From NCBI GenBank assembly GCA_002375985.1, contig DFNH01000001.1, positions 1 to 64,000 of the forward strand: 64,000 bases of DNA, written 5' to 3'. This document shows positions 50,949-59,861 of the stretch, one piece after another (the stretch's first letter is position 1; each line of letters begins with the position of its first letter). The position numbers and the translations under genes are program-made. A model generated the notes under the pieces. It was not told the DNA's origin. It saw only the letters and a list, made by a program, of their open reading frames with translations, and ran no database searches. This DNA is from Firmicutes bacterium UBA3572 (GTDB lineage: Bacteria; Bacillota; Desulfotomaculia; Desulfotomaculales; Desulforudaceae).

Positions 50949-52424
50949 ATGGAACGGATAGATATTTTTCGTGATATTGCCGAACGTACTGGAGGCGACA
51001 TCTACATCGGTGTGGTCGGGGGGGTGCGCACGGGGAAATCGACTTTCATCAAGCGGTTTATGGAACTGTTGGTGATACCGAATATCAAAGACGTTTACGA
51101 TAAGGAACGCGCCCGTGACGAGATGCCGCAGAGCGGGGCCGGGCGGACTATAATGACTACCGAACCGAAGTTTGTGCCCAACGAGGCGGTGGAGATCCAG
51201 GTCGGACAAATCAAACTTCGCGTGCGGTTGGTTGACAACGTCGGCTACCGGGTGGAAGGCGCTCTGGGTTACGAGGAAGATGAAGAGCCCAGAATGGTTA
51301 CCACCCCATGGTTTGACGAGCCGATCCCGTTCATAGAAGCCGCCGAAATAGGCACCCGCAAGGTAATCACCGACCACTCGACGATCGGGGTGGTGATGGC
51401 CACCGACGGCAGTATAACCGATATCCCACGGGATAATTATGTCGAGGCTGAGGAACGGGTCATTGAGGAACTGAAGCAACTTAACAAGCCCTTTTTGGTT
51501 GTACTGAACACGACCAAACCCCATGCGCTGGACACCCAGCACCTGGCCGGGGAACTGCAAGAAAAGTATAATGTTCCGGTATTGCCATTGGACTGCCTGG
51601 AAATGAGTCAGGGCGATGTGGTCAACATCCTGGAGGAGATGCTGTATGAGTTTCCGGTAACCGAGGTGAACATTGAGATCCCGCGGTGGGTTGATGAACT
51701 CGAACCGACCCACTGGCTGCGGGAGAAATTTGAGGCGGCTGTAAACGATGCCCTGCGCAGCGTGCAGCGGGTACGGGACGTCCGCGGGGTGACCGAAAAA
51801 CTGGCCGAGCACGACTTCGTGCGGGAAACGTCCCTGGCGGAACTGAACATGGGCACCGGCTGGGCCCGGATCGTGGTTGAAGCCCCGCAAAACCTGTTCT
51901 ACGAAGTGGTGAGCGAGGCCAGCGGTTTTGAGGTACGCGGTGACCACGATATCTTCCGGTTGATGAAGGATCTCGCCGTGGCCAAGCGGGAATACGACAA
52001 GGTGGCCGCTGCCCTGCACGAGGTGCGGGAGACCGGCTACGGTGTGGTGACCCCTCGCCTGGACGAGATGAACCTGGAAGAGCCGGAACTGATTCGCCAG
52101 GGGAACCGTTTTGGGGTTCGACTGCGGGCCAGCGCTCCGTCCCTGCATGTCATCCGGGCGGACATCACCACCGAGATAACACCGATCATCGGTACCGAAA
52201 AGCAGTGCGAAGAATTGGTACGCTTCATTCTGAACGAATTTGAAGACGACCCCAAGAAAATCTGGGAGTCGGAAATTTTCGGCAAGTCCTTGCACGATTT
52301 GGTCCGGGAGGGTATTCAGAACAAGCTGCACCGTATGCCGGACAATGCCCAAGCCAAACTCCAGGAAACGCTGCAGAGAATCGTCAATGATGGAAGCGGG
52401 GGCCTCATTTGTATCATCATCTAA
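50949..52424 (+). CDS. spoIVA: Stage IV sporulation protein A
   Basis: The 491-residue ATPase has RIDIFRDIAERTGGDIYIGV, Walker A VRTGKSTFIKRFMELLVIP, and a long helical middle and C-terminal region. SpoIVA self-assembles around the forespore to form the coat base layer. ATG 50949 is 11 bases after AAGGAGGG; the frame is open further upstream. Length matches the family (about 490). This is direct evidence that the organism is a spore-former. Confidence 0.96.
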   Translation: MERIDIFRDIAERTGGDIYIGVVGGVRTGKSTFIKRFMELLVIPNIKDVYDKERARDEMPQSGAGRTIMTTEPKFVPNEAVEIQVGQIKLRVRLVDNVGYRVEGALGYEEDEEPRMVTTPWFDEPIPFIEAAEIGTRKVITDHSTIGVVMATDGSITDIPRDNYVEAEERVIEELKQLNKPFLVVLNTTKPHALDTQHLAGELQEKYNVPVLPLDCLEMSQGDVVNILEEMLYEFPVTEVNIEIPRWVDELEPTHWLREKFEAAVNDALRSVQRVRDVRGVTEKLAEHDFVRETSLAELNMGTGWARIVVEAPQNLFYEVVSEASGFEVRGDHDIFRLMKDLAVAKREYDKVAAALHEVRETGYGVVTPRLDEMNLEEPELIRQGNRFGVRLRASAPSLHVIRADITTEITPIIGTEKQCEELVRFILNEFEDDPKKIWESEIFGKSLHDLVREGIQNKLHRMPDNAQAKLQETLQRIVNDGSGGLICIII

Positions 52425-52454
52425 ATCCAAACCCGCGAGCCGCCGGCAAACAAG

Positions 52455-52490
52455 AAACCCTTCTCGTTACCGAGAAGGGTTTCTATTATT
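52455..52490. terminator. Bidirectional terminator between spoIVA and minus-strand gene
   Basis: AAACCCTTCTCG (52455-52466) and CGAGAAGGGTTT (52471-52482) form a perfect 12-bp stem with a TTAC loop. T-rich tails follow on both strands. It would end both spoIVA and the convergent small gene. Confidence 0.85.
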
Positions 52491-52767
52491 AAGAGCCCGT
52501 AATGGCCTGCGCGCCAGCCACCACAGATTTTTGCACAGCCCGCGACCACCTTTCGGCGGCCACGGACCATTTTGAAACCTGTGATGACTTTTGCTCGATT
52601 AAAGCGTCTGCCTTGAGAGCTACTGGCGATCTCTCGACCACCAGTAACCCGAACTCAGTAAATTGAGTTAACTGGGCAGGCACCTTAATCTTAGCCTCGG
52701 ACAGGGAGTTTCTCTTATGACCCGGATGCAGTCCTTGGGACTGTATCCGAGCGCGTCGAAAAACCAC
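52489..52767 (-). CDS. Small hypothetical protein (92 aa) on minus strand
   Basis: GTG at 52767 is preceded on the minus strand by GGAGG about nine bases away. The helical product has charged heptad-like text (ADALIEQKSSQVSKWSVAAE) and ends exactly at a shared bidirectional terminator. I recognise no family. Signals at both ends make a real gene more likely than a shadow. Confidence 0.55.
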   Translation of the reverse strand: MVFRRARIQSQGLHPGHKRNSLSEAKIKVPAQLTQFTEFGLLVVERSPVALKADALIEQKSSQVSKWSVAAERWSRAVQKSVVAGAQAITGS

Positions 52768-52833
52768 CTGCCCTTACCTCCGGCCGCTACCGGACCCTTT
52801 GGGACCCAATAGCGACTTTTGGTTCGACTACCA

Positions 52834-52871
52834 CCGAGCCTTAGAGACCCGGTGATAGTCTAAAGGCTCGG
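52834..52871 (-). promoter_or_regulatory. Structured 5' leader hairpin of the minus-strand small gene
   Basis: A perfect 9-bp stem, CCGAGCCTT (52834-52842) with AAGGCTCGG (52863-52871), is extended by partial pairing within the loop. It lies about 70 bases upstream of the 92-residue minus-strand gene. A TATACT box lies further upstream on that strand (about 52892-52897). It could be an RNA regulatory element. It matches no riboswitch class I know. Confidence 0.4.
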
Positions 52872-53036
52872 CCATTACGAACTCTTGACGATAGTATAAC
52901 CATTCCGGCCCGGATTATCAGAGAATCTAATATCTCTATATCTTCCAACGCCGCGATAACTATTTAGTTTAGTTATTAATGAACGCAAAACTGTGCATAC
53001 TATATGCAAAACAACGTGATAGGAGGCGAATGGCAA

Positions 53037-53324
53037 ATGATCAACTCATCGGCTTCACTGACCGAGTACTTTCTGCAGGTGGACCACCGGTTGCCCCCGG
53101 AAGCCACCAGGGTCCTGCGCGCCTTGGGAGAACACGGGCGGATGAACAAGGAGGAGCTGTCCTTGACCTCGCGGGTCAAAAGGGCCGTACTGGACCACAT
53201 TATTATGCAGCTGTACGCCCTGGGGTTGGTGGACGTTACGGCGGAGGGCAAGAGCAAAATTTGCAGCCTGACCAAACTAGGTTGGGAATTCATCGACCTC
53301 AAAGAAGAACAACTACTGATGTAA
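53037..53324 (+). CDS. Small winged-helix-like protein, hypothetical
   Basis: The 95-residue protein has a wHTH-like pattern (LTEYFLQVDHRLPPEATRVL, NKEELSLTSRVKRAVLDHI, LGLVDVT). ATG 53037 is ten bases after AGGAGG (53021-53026); the frame is open from 53004. It could be a DNA-binding regulator, but the partner is unknown. It lies about 130 bases before recJ. Confidence 0.6.
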   Translation: MINSSASLTEYFLQVDHRLPPEATRVLRALGEHGRMNKEELSLTSRVKRAVLDHIIMQLYALGLVDVTAEGKSKICSLTKLGWEFIDLKEEQLLM

Positions 53325-53456
53325 ACATGGCGAGAAGACCGGGAACTTGGTTGCGCGGGCCTTTGGCCCGCTTCACCTTGTAAATGGGCGTCTGAAAAAC
53401 TATAATTCTGCCTAAGAGATCATTTTTCGGAAGGGACGTCCGTTACGATCGAGTGG

Positions 53457-56027
53457 TTGGTAACCGAGCGTGAGCCGATACTTACCCGCCTGCTGGCCCG
53501 CGAATGCGGCTTATCCGAACTGACGGCGCAGTTGTTGGTCAACCGGGGTATTTATACCGTGGAGGAAGCGCTCCTGTTTCTGAACGGTGGCCCTGGTGAT
53601 CTTTGGTCCCCGTATCGGTTGCGGGATATGGACCGGGCGACCGCCCGGATTCGCGCCGCGCTGGGGAACGGCGAAAAAATTTTGGTTTATGGGGACTACG
53701 ATGTGGACGGGATGACCGCCGTCGCGCTGCTGGTTGGGGCGCTTCGCGCCCTGGGTGGACGGGTGATTTACCACGTCCCGGACCGGGAAGACGGGTATGG
53801 TCTGCACGTGCCGGTGCTGGAGCAGGCGGCGGCCGACGGTGTCGGACTGGTGGTGACGGTGGATTGCGGGATCACCGCGGTCGCTGAAGTAGAGCACGCC
53901 CGTGCTCTGGGTCTGGACGTGGTGGTCACCGATCACCACGAACCTCAGGGGGACTTACCTCCAGGACCGGTTCTCAATCCCAAACGGCGGGACTGCCCGT
54001 ATCCTTACAAGAACCTGGCCGGGGTCGGGGTGGCCTTGAAGCTGGCGCAGGCCTTGTTGGGGGAAACACCACCCACGTTCCTGGCCTTGGCTTGTCTCGG
54101 CACCGTGGCCGACGTGATGCCGCTTACGGGGGAAAACCGGATTTTGGTGCGGCACGGCCTGCCGCTCTTACCGAACCACCCCGGCTTGACCGTCCTGCTC
54201 GGGAGCCGTGCTGCGGCTGGGGATCTCAGCATCCGGGACGTAGTCTTCGGCATCGCCCCGGCGCTCAACGCGCCCGGGCGTCTCGGGCGGGCCGAACTTG
54301 GGGTAGAACTCTTGCTGGCGCAAGACCCAGAAACGGCCCGTGTACTGGCGGCGGAACTGACCGCTCTGAATGAGCAACGCAAGTACCTGGAAGAAAAAGT
54401 GTTGGCCGAGGCTTTGGCCGAACTCGGCGGAATGTCCGCGCTGCCCGAGGTGGTGGTGATCGCCGGCGAAGGGTGGAGCCCGGGCGTGGTGGGGATCGTG
54501 GCCTCCCGCCTGGCGGGCCGGCTGGAACGGCCGGTGGCCTTGATCGCGGTCGAGGGCGATGAGGGCCGTGGTTCGGCGCGCAGCCCCGCCCACTTTGACC
54601 TGGTCGCGGCGCTTGGCACCTGCCGAGGATTATTGACGCGTTTCGGCGGGCATCGCCAGGCCGCCGGCTTTACCCTGCCGGCGGCGGCGATTCCTCGTTT
54701 TGTCGAGGCCATTAACGATTATGCACGTTCCTTACCGGACCGCGATCCGGTACGGGAAGCGAAGATCGATGCCGTGGTCAATCTGGAGGATCTTTCGGCG
54801 AGCCTCTTGCGCGAAATCGAGTCGCTGGAGCCGTGGGGTGTGGGGAACGAACCGCCTTTACTGGCGGCTACCGGGTTGCGGACGGTCCACTGCCGGGAGG
54901 TTGGCCGGAACGGGGAACATCTGAAGCTCAGCTTTCGCCAGGGGAAAACGCTGATCGGCGGTATCGGGTTTAATCTGGCCGGGGCCCGCGCCGGCATAGA
55001 AAGCAGTCCCTATGTAGACCTGGTTTTCATGCCGTATTTGAACCGGTGGAATGGGCGGGAGATGCCCGAAGTGAAGGTGGTGGACTGGAAACCGGGAACA
55101 AACGGTGGTCCGGCGGCGGAGACGGCGGCTGCTCTGGGTGATGTTGTCCCGGACCAAGAACCGGAGGATCCTTGCCTCTTACCCCCGGCGCTGGCCCGGG
55201 CTTTAAGAGCAGAGCCCCCGGAAGAACCAAGGGGTGGGAAGCGCTGCCGAAGGGTGTATGACCTGCGGTACATCCCTTTCGGTGTGGTTGTGACGCGCCA
55301 TTTCTTGCAGGATGGAGAGCCCACCCTGGTGGCGGTGCCCAATCCGGAGATGGTGTCCGAGATGGCGGCAGCGTTGCGGCTTGCCTTGCCGGAGTGCCGC
55401 GTGGTGTGGCTAACCCCCGGTGCGGGGCCCCGGGAACGCGAGGCGGTGCTGGCGCAATTCGGCGCCGGCGCGGCGGACATTCTGGTTGGCGTGCCTCCGG
55501 ACGGGTGCGGCTTGCGCCCGGCCCGGGTGGTAGTCTTCGGTTTAATGTACGACTGGTCCGACTGGAAGGCCCTGGCGCATTGCGGGGCCGAATTGGTGCT
55601 GGCCTTTTCCCGATACAGCCGTGAACGAAACCGGCGGCACCTGCGCAGTCTGGCGCCGAGCCGCAATTGCCTGCTACAGTTGTTCCGGTTGCTCGGTGTC
55701 TCGGGCCCGGCGGTTAGCGACCCCCAGGCACTGGTGGATGGAATGCGCCGCCGCGGTCATCCCTACTTTACGGCGACCACACTGGAGGTTGGTCTGGCGA
55801 TCCTGGAGGAACTGGGTCTGGTGGTAAGGCGGGATGACCGGGTGGAACGGTCGCCGGTGAACGGGAGAAAACGATTGCGCGAGTCGCCGACTTTTCGGCG
55901 GGTGCATAAAATCAAACGTAAAGCCTGGCAATGTCAGCAGTTTTTGCTCCGTGCTTCCCGTGCCGACCTGGCCCGCCTTTTTGAATGTGATATAATTCTG
56001 ATGGGTGATGATGCGCATGGCTATTGA
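53457..56027 (+). CDS. recJ: Single-stranded-DNA exonuclease RecJ, long form
   Basis: The 856-residue protein has the DHH motifs ILVYGDYDVDGMTAVALLV, VVTVDCGITAV and VVVTDHHEPQG, a DHHA1 part (GHRQAAGFTLPAAA) and a large C-terminal extension (about residues 560-856). Firmicute RecJ proteins such as YrvE also have such extensions. The start is uncertain (TTG 53457). It overlaps relA by a few bases, so the two are probably co-transcribed. Confidence 0.92.
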   Translation: MVTEREPILTRLLARECGLSELTAQLLVNRGIYTVEEALLFLNGGPGDLWSPYRLRDMDRATARIRAALGNGEKILVYGDYDVDGMTAVALLVGALRALGGRVIYHVPDREDGYGLHVPVLEQAAADGVGLVVTVDCGITAVAEVEHARALGLDVVVTDHHEPQGDLPPGPVLNPKRRDCPYPYKNLAGVGVALKLAQALLGETPPTFLALACLGTVADVMPLTGENRILVRHGLPLLPNHPGLTVLLGSRAAAGDLSIRDVVFGIAPALNAPGRLGRAELGVELLLAQDPETARVLAAELTALNEQRKYLEEKVLAEALAELGGMSALPEVVVIAGEGWSPGVVGIVASRLAGRLERPVALIAVEGDEGRGSARSPAHFDLVAALGTCRGLLTRFGGHRQAAGFTLPAAAIPRFVEAINDYARSLPDRDPVREAKIDAVVNLEDLSASLLREIESLEPWGVGNEPPLLAATGLRTVHCREVGRNGEHLKLSFRQGKTLIGGIGFNLAGARAGIESSPYVDLVFMPYLNRWNGREMPEVKVVDWKPGTNGGPAAETAAALGDVVPDQEPEDPCLLPPALARALRAEPPEEPRGGKRCRRVYDLRYIPFGVVVTRHFLQDGEPTLVAVPNPEMVSEMAAALRLALPECRVVWLTPGAGPREREAVLAQFGAGAADILVGVPPDGCGLRPARVVVFGLMYDWSDWKALAHCGAELVLAFSRYSRERNRRHLRSLAPSRNCLLQLFRLLGVSGPAVSDPQALVDGMRRRGHPYFTATTLEVGLAILEELGLVVRRDDRVERSPVNGRKRLRESPTFRRVHKIKRKAWQCQQFLLRASRADLARLFECDIILMGDDAHGY

Positions 56028-58161
56028 ACCGCTCGTGGCCAGGATACAGCAGTACAATCCACACTGTGATATAGGCTTCCTGCGCCGGGCGTACGATTTT
56101 GCCTGCGAGGCACACAAGGACCAGAAGCGCATTTCGGGGGAGGACTTCATTGTTCATCCCCTGGAGGTGGCCCGGATTTTGGCCGAACTGGAACTCGACC
56201 TGCAGAGCGTGGTGGGGGGGCTTTTGCATGATACCATGGAAGACGCCGGCATTGATCTGCAAGTGATCCGGAATGAGTTCGGGGACGAGGTAGCCCTCCT
56301 GGTCGACGGCGTAACCAAGCTCCGCCGTCTGTCCTATCGTTCCAAGGAAGAACAGCAGGCGGAAAACCTGCGGAAGATGTTCCTGGCCATGGCCAAGGAC
56401 GTGCGGGTGATCCTGATCAAACTGGCCGACCGGTTGCATAACCTGCGCACCCTCCAGTACCATTCGGTCGCCAAGCAGCGGGAGATTGCCCAGGAAACCC
56501 TCGAAATCTTCGCACCCCTGGCGCATCGTCTGGGCATTTACCGGATTAAGTGGGAACTCGAAGACATTGCTTTTCGGCACCGCGAACCGGAAAAATACTA
56601 CGAACTGGTGCAGCGGCTGTGTTCCAGCCGGAGTGCCCGTGAGGAGTATATCCGCGGCGTGATCGATCTTTTGCGGGACAAACTGGCCGCCATGGGCATC
56701 GTGGCCGATATCCAGGGACGGCCCAAGCATCTTTACAGTATCTATCAGAAAATGGTGGCCCAGCAGAAGGACCTCAGTGAAATATTTGATATTCTGGGGA
56801 TCAGGGTTTTAGTGGATTCGGTGAAGGACTGCTACGCGACGCTGGGTGTAGTACACACCCTTTGGAAGCCGGTGCCGGGGCGGTTTAAGGATTTCATCGC
56901 GATGCCGAAGTCCAATATGTACCAATCGCTGCACACTTCGGTCATCGGGCCGGAGGGAGAGATCTTAGAGATCCAGATCCGCACCTGGGATATGCACCGC
57001 ACGGCCGAATACGGGATCGCCGCCCACTGGCGCTACAAGTCCGGGGCGCGGGAAGATCCCGCTTACGACGAAAAGCTGGCTTGGCTGCGGCAGATTCTGG
57101 AGTGGCAGCACGAGTTGCGGGATGCCCGGGAGTTTATGGAAACGCTCAAGATTGACCTTTTCACCGACACGGTTTACGTGTTTACCCCCATGGGCGACGT
57201 GATGGAGTTGCCCGCCGGGGCCGTACCGCTGGATTTTGCCTACCGGATCCACACCGATCTTGGTCACCGTTGTATCGGGGCGCGCGTGAACGGAAAGCTG
57301 GTGCCATTGAATTACCAACTGGCCACCGGTGATATTGTGGACATCATTAAGGGGAAACACCCCAGTCCCAGCCGGGATTGGCTGAATCTAGTTAAGACCT
57401 CCCAGGCCAAGACCAAGATCCGGCAGTGGTTCAAACGCGAACAGCGGGAGGAAAACGTCAGCCGCGGTCGGGAGGCGCTGGAGCGCGAAGCACGCAAACA
57501 GGGGTTGGAATTGGAGCTTGTACGCGGCGAGAAGCTGCTGGAGCTGGGCAAGCGGTATACGTTGCACACGATCGAGGATATTTACGCCGCGGTGGCCCTG
57601 GGCGTGGTGGCGGCTTCGGCGCTGGTGGCCAAGTTAAAGAAACAGGAACGGGAGGCGCGCCAGGAAGAAGCGGTCCCGGAGCCGTTGGTGGAGCAGCAGC
57701 GTTGGTCCAAAAGCCCGCGGGGGATCCGCGTTTTGGGGATCGACAACCTGCTGGTGCGCCTGGCCCACTGCTGTAATCCGGTGCCCGGAGATAGGATCGT
57801 CGGTTACATCACCCGGGGGCGCGGCGTCTCGGTACACCGTGAGGATTGCCGGAATATCAAGCTGTGGCGGGAAAGAGAACAGGAACGGCTGGTCAAGGTG
57901 GCTTGGGACCGGCGATTTGACGCTTCGTTTCAGATCCGGATGGAGATCACCGGAATGGACCGGGCGGGCCTGCTGCGAGATGTAATGAACGTGCTCAGTG
58001 AGATGAAAATCAGTGCGAGCTGGGTCACGGCCCGGGGGAAGAAAAGCAAGATGGCCACCATCGACCTAACCATTGAGATCCGTAACCTGGAACAGTTGAA
58101 TTACCTACAGCAAAAACTGAAAAAAGTGCGCGACGTATACGAAGTAAGGCGGGTGGTTTGA
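56017..58161 (+). CDS. relA: Bifunctional (p)ppGpp synthetase/hydrolase RelA/SpoT
   Basis: The roughly 714-residue protein has an N-terminal HD hydrolase domain (FIVHPLEVARILAELELD, LLHDTMEDAGID) and a synthetase domain (DILGIRVLVDSVKDCYATLG, GRFKDFIAMPKSNMYQSLHT). TGS (DTVYVFTPMGDVMELPAGA) and C-terminal ACT domains follow. It controls the stringent response. Start candidates cluster at 56005-56017; I use ATG 56017. The relA-dtd-MBL order is the usual Firmicute arrangement. Confidence 0.95.
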   Translation: MAIEPLVARIQQYNPHCDIGFLRRAYDFACEAHKDQKRISGEDFIVHPLEVARILAELELDLQSVVGGLLHDTMEDAGIDLQVIRNEFGDEVALLVDGVTKLRRLSYRSKEEQQAENLRKMFLAMAKDVRVILIKLADRLHNLRTLQYHSVAKQREIAQETLEIFAPLAHRLGIYRIKWELEDIAFRHREPEKYYELVQRLCSSRSAREEYIRGVIDLLRDKLAAMGIVADIQGRPKHLYSIYQKMVAQQKDLSEIFDILGIRVLVDSVKDCYATLGVVHTLWKPVPGRFKDFIAMPKSNMYQSLHTSVIGPEGEILEIQIRTWDMHRTAEYGIAAHWRYKSGAREDPAYDEKLAWLRQILEWQHELRDAREFMETLKIDLFTDTVYVFTPMGDVMELPAGAVPLDFAYRIHTDLGHRCIGARVNGKLVPLNYQLATGDIVDIIKGKHPSPSRDWLNLVKTSQAKTKIRQWFKREQREENVSRGREALEREARKQGLELELVRGEKLLELGKRYTLHTIEDIYAAVALGVVAASALVAKLKKQEREARQEEAVPEPLVEQQRWSKSPRGIRVLGIDNLLVRLAHCCNPVPGDRIVGYITRGRGVSVHREDCRNIKLWREREQERLVKVAWDRRFDASFQIRMEITGMDRAGLLRDVMNVLSEMKISASWVTARGKKSKMATIDLTIEIRNLEQLNYLQQKLKKVRDVYEVRRVV

Positions 58162-58164
58162 GGC

Positions 58165-58614
58165 GTGCGTGCGGTAGTTCAGCGGGTGATCCGCGGGGCG
58201 GTGCGGGTGGGCGGAGAAACGGTAGGGGAGATTGATCAAGGCTTAGTCGTGCTCCTGGGTGTGGGCCGGGATGATACGCCGGAGGATGCCGCCTACCTGG
58301 CCGAAAAGATTGTTCACCTCCGGGTTTTTGCGGACGATGAAGGCAAATTGAACCGGTCGGTTCTCGAAGTCGGCGGCAAGGTATTGCTGGTGTCGCAGTT
58401 CACCCTGTACGGAGACTGTCGCCGGGGCCGCCGTCCCGGTTTTTCTGCGGCTGCGGCGCCGGAGCGGGCGCAGTTTTTGTACGGGGAGGTGGCGCGCCGG
58501 CTGGCGGCCTTGGGGGTTGAGGTAGCCGAGGGTCAGTTCCGGGAACACATGCAAGTGGAAATTGTCAACGACGGGCCGGTAACCCTGCTGCTGGACTCGC
58601 ACAAAACCTTTTAA
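58165..58614 (+). CDS. dtd: D-aminoacyl-tRNA deacylase
   Basis: The 149-residue protein has MRAVVQRV, LVSQFTLYGDCRRGRRPGFS and a C-terminal NDGPVTLLLDS, the family motifs including the SQFTL and GP-T segments of the active site. It removes D-amino acids from mischarged tRNA. GTG start three bases after relA. Confidence 0.95.
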   Translation: MRAVVQRVIRGAVRVGGETVGEIDQGLVVLLGVGRDDTPEDAAYLAEKIVHLRVFADDEGKLNRSVLEVGGKVLLVSQFTLYGDCRRGRRPGFSAAAAPERAQFLYGEVARRLAALGVEVAEGQFREHMQVEIVNDGPVTLLLDSHKTF

Positions 58615-58627
58615 CGAGGAGACAACG

Positions 58628-59269
58628 ATGAAGGAATTGATTTTGGAAACGCTGGTCGTGGGGCCGCTGGAAACCAACTGCTACTTGCTTGGCTGTCCCC
58701 AGACCCGGGAGGCACTGGTGATCGATCCCGGCGCGGAAGCCGGGCTCATCCGGGATGCTTTGCACAGACAAAAGTTGCGGCCGGTCAAAATAGTGCTTAC
58801 CCATGCGCACGCCGACCACATCGGTGCGTGTGCGGAACTAAAGGAAAACACCGGTGCCGAACTCTTGGTGCACCGCGAGGACGCCCCGTTGTTAACTGAT
58901 CCGCACCTAAACTTGACTGCCTACCTTGGACCGGCGCGGTCGTTCCCTCCACCGGACCGGGTGTTGGCCGACGGAGATGAGGTGGAAGTGGGCAAGGGTA
59001 TCCGGCTCCAGGTACTGCACACTCCGGGACACACCCGGGGCAGCATCTGTCTTTTTGGCGCGGGCCTCCTATTCAGCGGGGACACCCTGTTTGCCGGGGC
59101 CGTGGGGCGTACCGATTTCCCGGGAGGCAGCATGAAGGAACTTGTGACTTCCCTCAAGGAGCGGTTGCTACCGCTTCCCGACGCGGTGCGGGTCTACCCG
59201 GGACATGGTCCGGCCAGTACGATGGGCGTGGAAAAACGTGACAACCCTTACCTGACCACCGATTGGTAG
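58628..59269 (+). CDS. MBL-fold hydrolase (glyoxalase II-like, YqgX type)
   Basis: The 213-residue metallo-beta-lactamase-fold protein has LTHAHADHIGACAELK, LHTPGHTRGSICL, LFSGDTLFAGAVGRTDFPGG and a final YPGHGPAS. All the metal-binding motifs (HxHxDH, H, D, H) are present. It is usually placed after relA-dtd. Substrate is unknown; a hydroxyacylglutathione-like thioester is plausible. GAGGAGACAACG precedes the ATG. Confidence 0.9.
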   Translation: MKELILETLVVGPLETNCYLLGCPQTREALVIDPGAEAGLIRDALHRQKLRPVKIVLTHAHADHIGACAELKENTGAELLVHREDAPLLTDPHLNLTAYLGPARSFPPPDRVLADGDEVEVGKGIRLQVLHTPGHTRGSICLFGAGLLFSGDTLFAGAVGRTDFPGGSMKELVTSLKERLLPLPDAVRVYPGHGPASTMGVEKRDNPYLTTDW

Positions 59270-59304
59270 CCGGCGTTTGCGGTGACAAGCGAGGTGAAAG
59301 GAAG

Positions 59305-59700
59305 GTGTCTTACGCCGAGCCTGAAAAACGTCAATTTACGGTAGTGGTGACCAGTGACGGGGAGTTCTTTGTAGCTACCTGTGAAGAACTCGGGGTTGCG
59401 GCGCAGGGCGGTACGCGTGAGGAAACGCTGGCCAACCTGCGCGAAGCGATCGCGCTTTACCTTGACGACGAACCTATTGTGCTGCCGCGCAAGGTGATCA
59501 AAGCGCTGGTGCGGGCCGGGTACTACGGGGTGAATAAGCGCGGGCGGCATATCAAGTTTCGGCGGTACGGTGAACGGCCGGACACATTGGTGCTGCCGAA
59601 TGCGGAACGCTTGGCCGGTCCGTTTCTGGAGTTGATCTTAGCGCGAACAGGTCTCTCTTTACAGGAACTCCAGGAGCTAGATCAGGGAGCCAAGTCTTGA
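59305..59700 (+). CDS. HicB-HicA single-chain fusion (toxin-antitoxin-like)
   Basis: The 131-residue protein joins a HicB-like partial RNase-H fold (FTVVVTSDGEFFVATCEELG, then GTREETLANLREAIALYLDD) to a HicA-like double-stranded-RNA-binding fold (VIKALVRAGYYGVNKRGRHI, KFRRYG, LAGPFLELILARTGLSLQEL). HicA toxins are mRNA interferases with a catalytic His in this loop; a His is present (RGRHIKF). GTG 59305 is eight bases after GAGGTG. Fusion of the two partners on one chain is unusual. It could also be a non-toxic relative. Confidence 0.65.
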   Translation: MSYAEPEKRQFTVVVTSDGEFFVATCEELGVAAQGGTREETLANLREAIALYLDDEPIVLPRKVIKALVRAGYYGVNKRGRHIKFRRYGERPDTLVLPNAERLAGPFLELILARTGLSLQELQELDQGAKS

Positions 59701-59791
59701 CAGGCGCCGCGTGCCTGACGTAAAATCTCGAAAGATGTTTGCGTACTGATAGGAGGACGGCTACAGGTAAAGGGTGAGGACGTAGCGTTGG

Positions 59792-59818
59792 GAATGCGGC
59801 TTCGCCGCATTCTTCCTC
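59792..59818 (+). terminator. Hairpin upstream of hisS
   Basis: GAATGCGGC (59792-59800) and GCCGCATTC (59804-59812) form a perfect 9-bp stem with a TTC loop, followed by a T-rich TTCCTCATGTTT. It probably ends the HicBA-like gene transcript. I found no T-box core motif, so this is not read as a T-box leader. Confidence 0.55.
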
Positions 59819-59861
59819 ATGTTTAGTTATGGTTTTTATTCGAGAGTGAGGGTGGTGGCTT

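Noticed and set aside
50874..52430. A 518-codon open frame antisense to spoIVA
   Set aside because: It mirrors spoIVA almost exactly and its translation is His/Pro/Gln-rich. It is a GC-codon shadow, as are the long antisense frames at 2936-4228, 13448-14791, 25086-26528 and 37618-39081.
52979..53383. 134-codon plus-strand frame across the wHTH gene
   Set aside because: It overlaps the better-supported wHTH frame, and its Arg/Gly-rich text is typical of an off-frame reading.
59701..59861. T-box riboswitch upstream of hisS-aspS
   Set aside because: T-box leaders are common there, but the conserved antiterminator core is not present. Only a simple 9-bp hairpin is visible.
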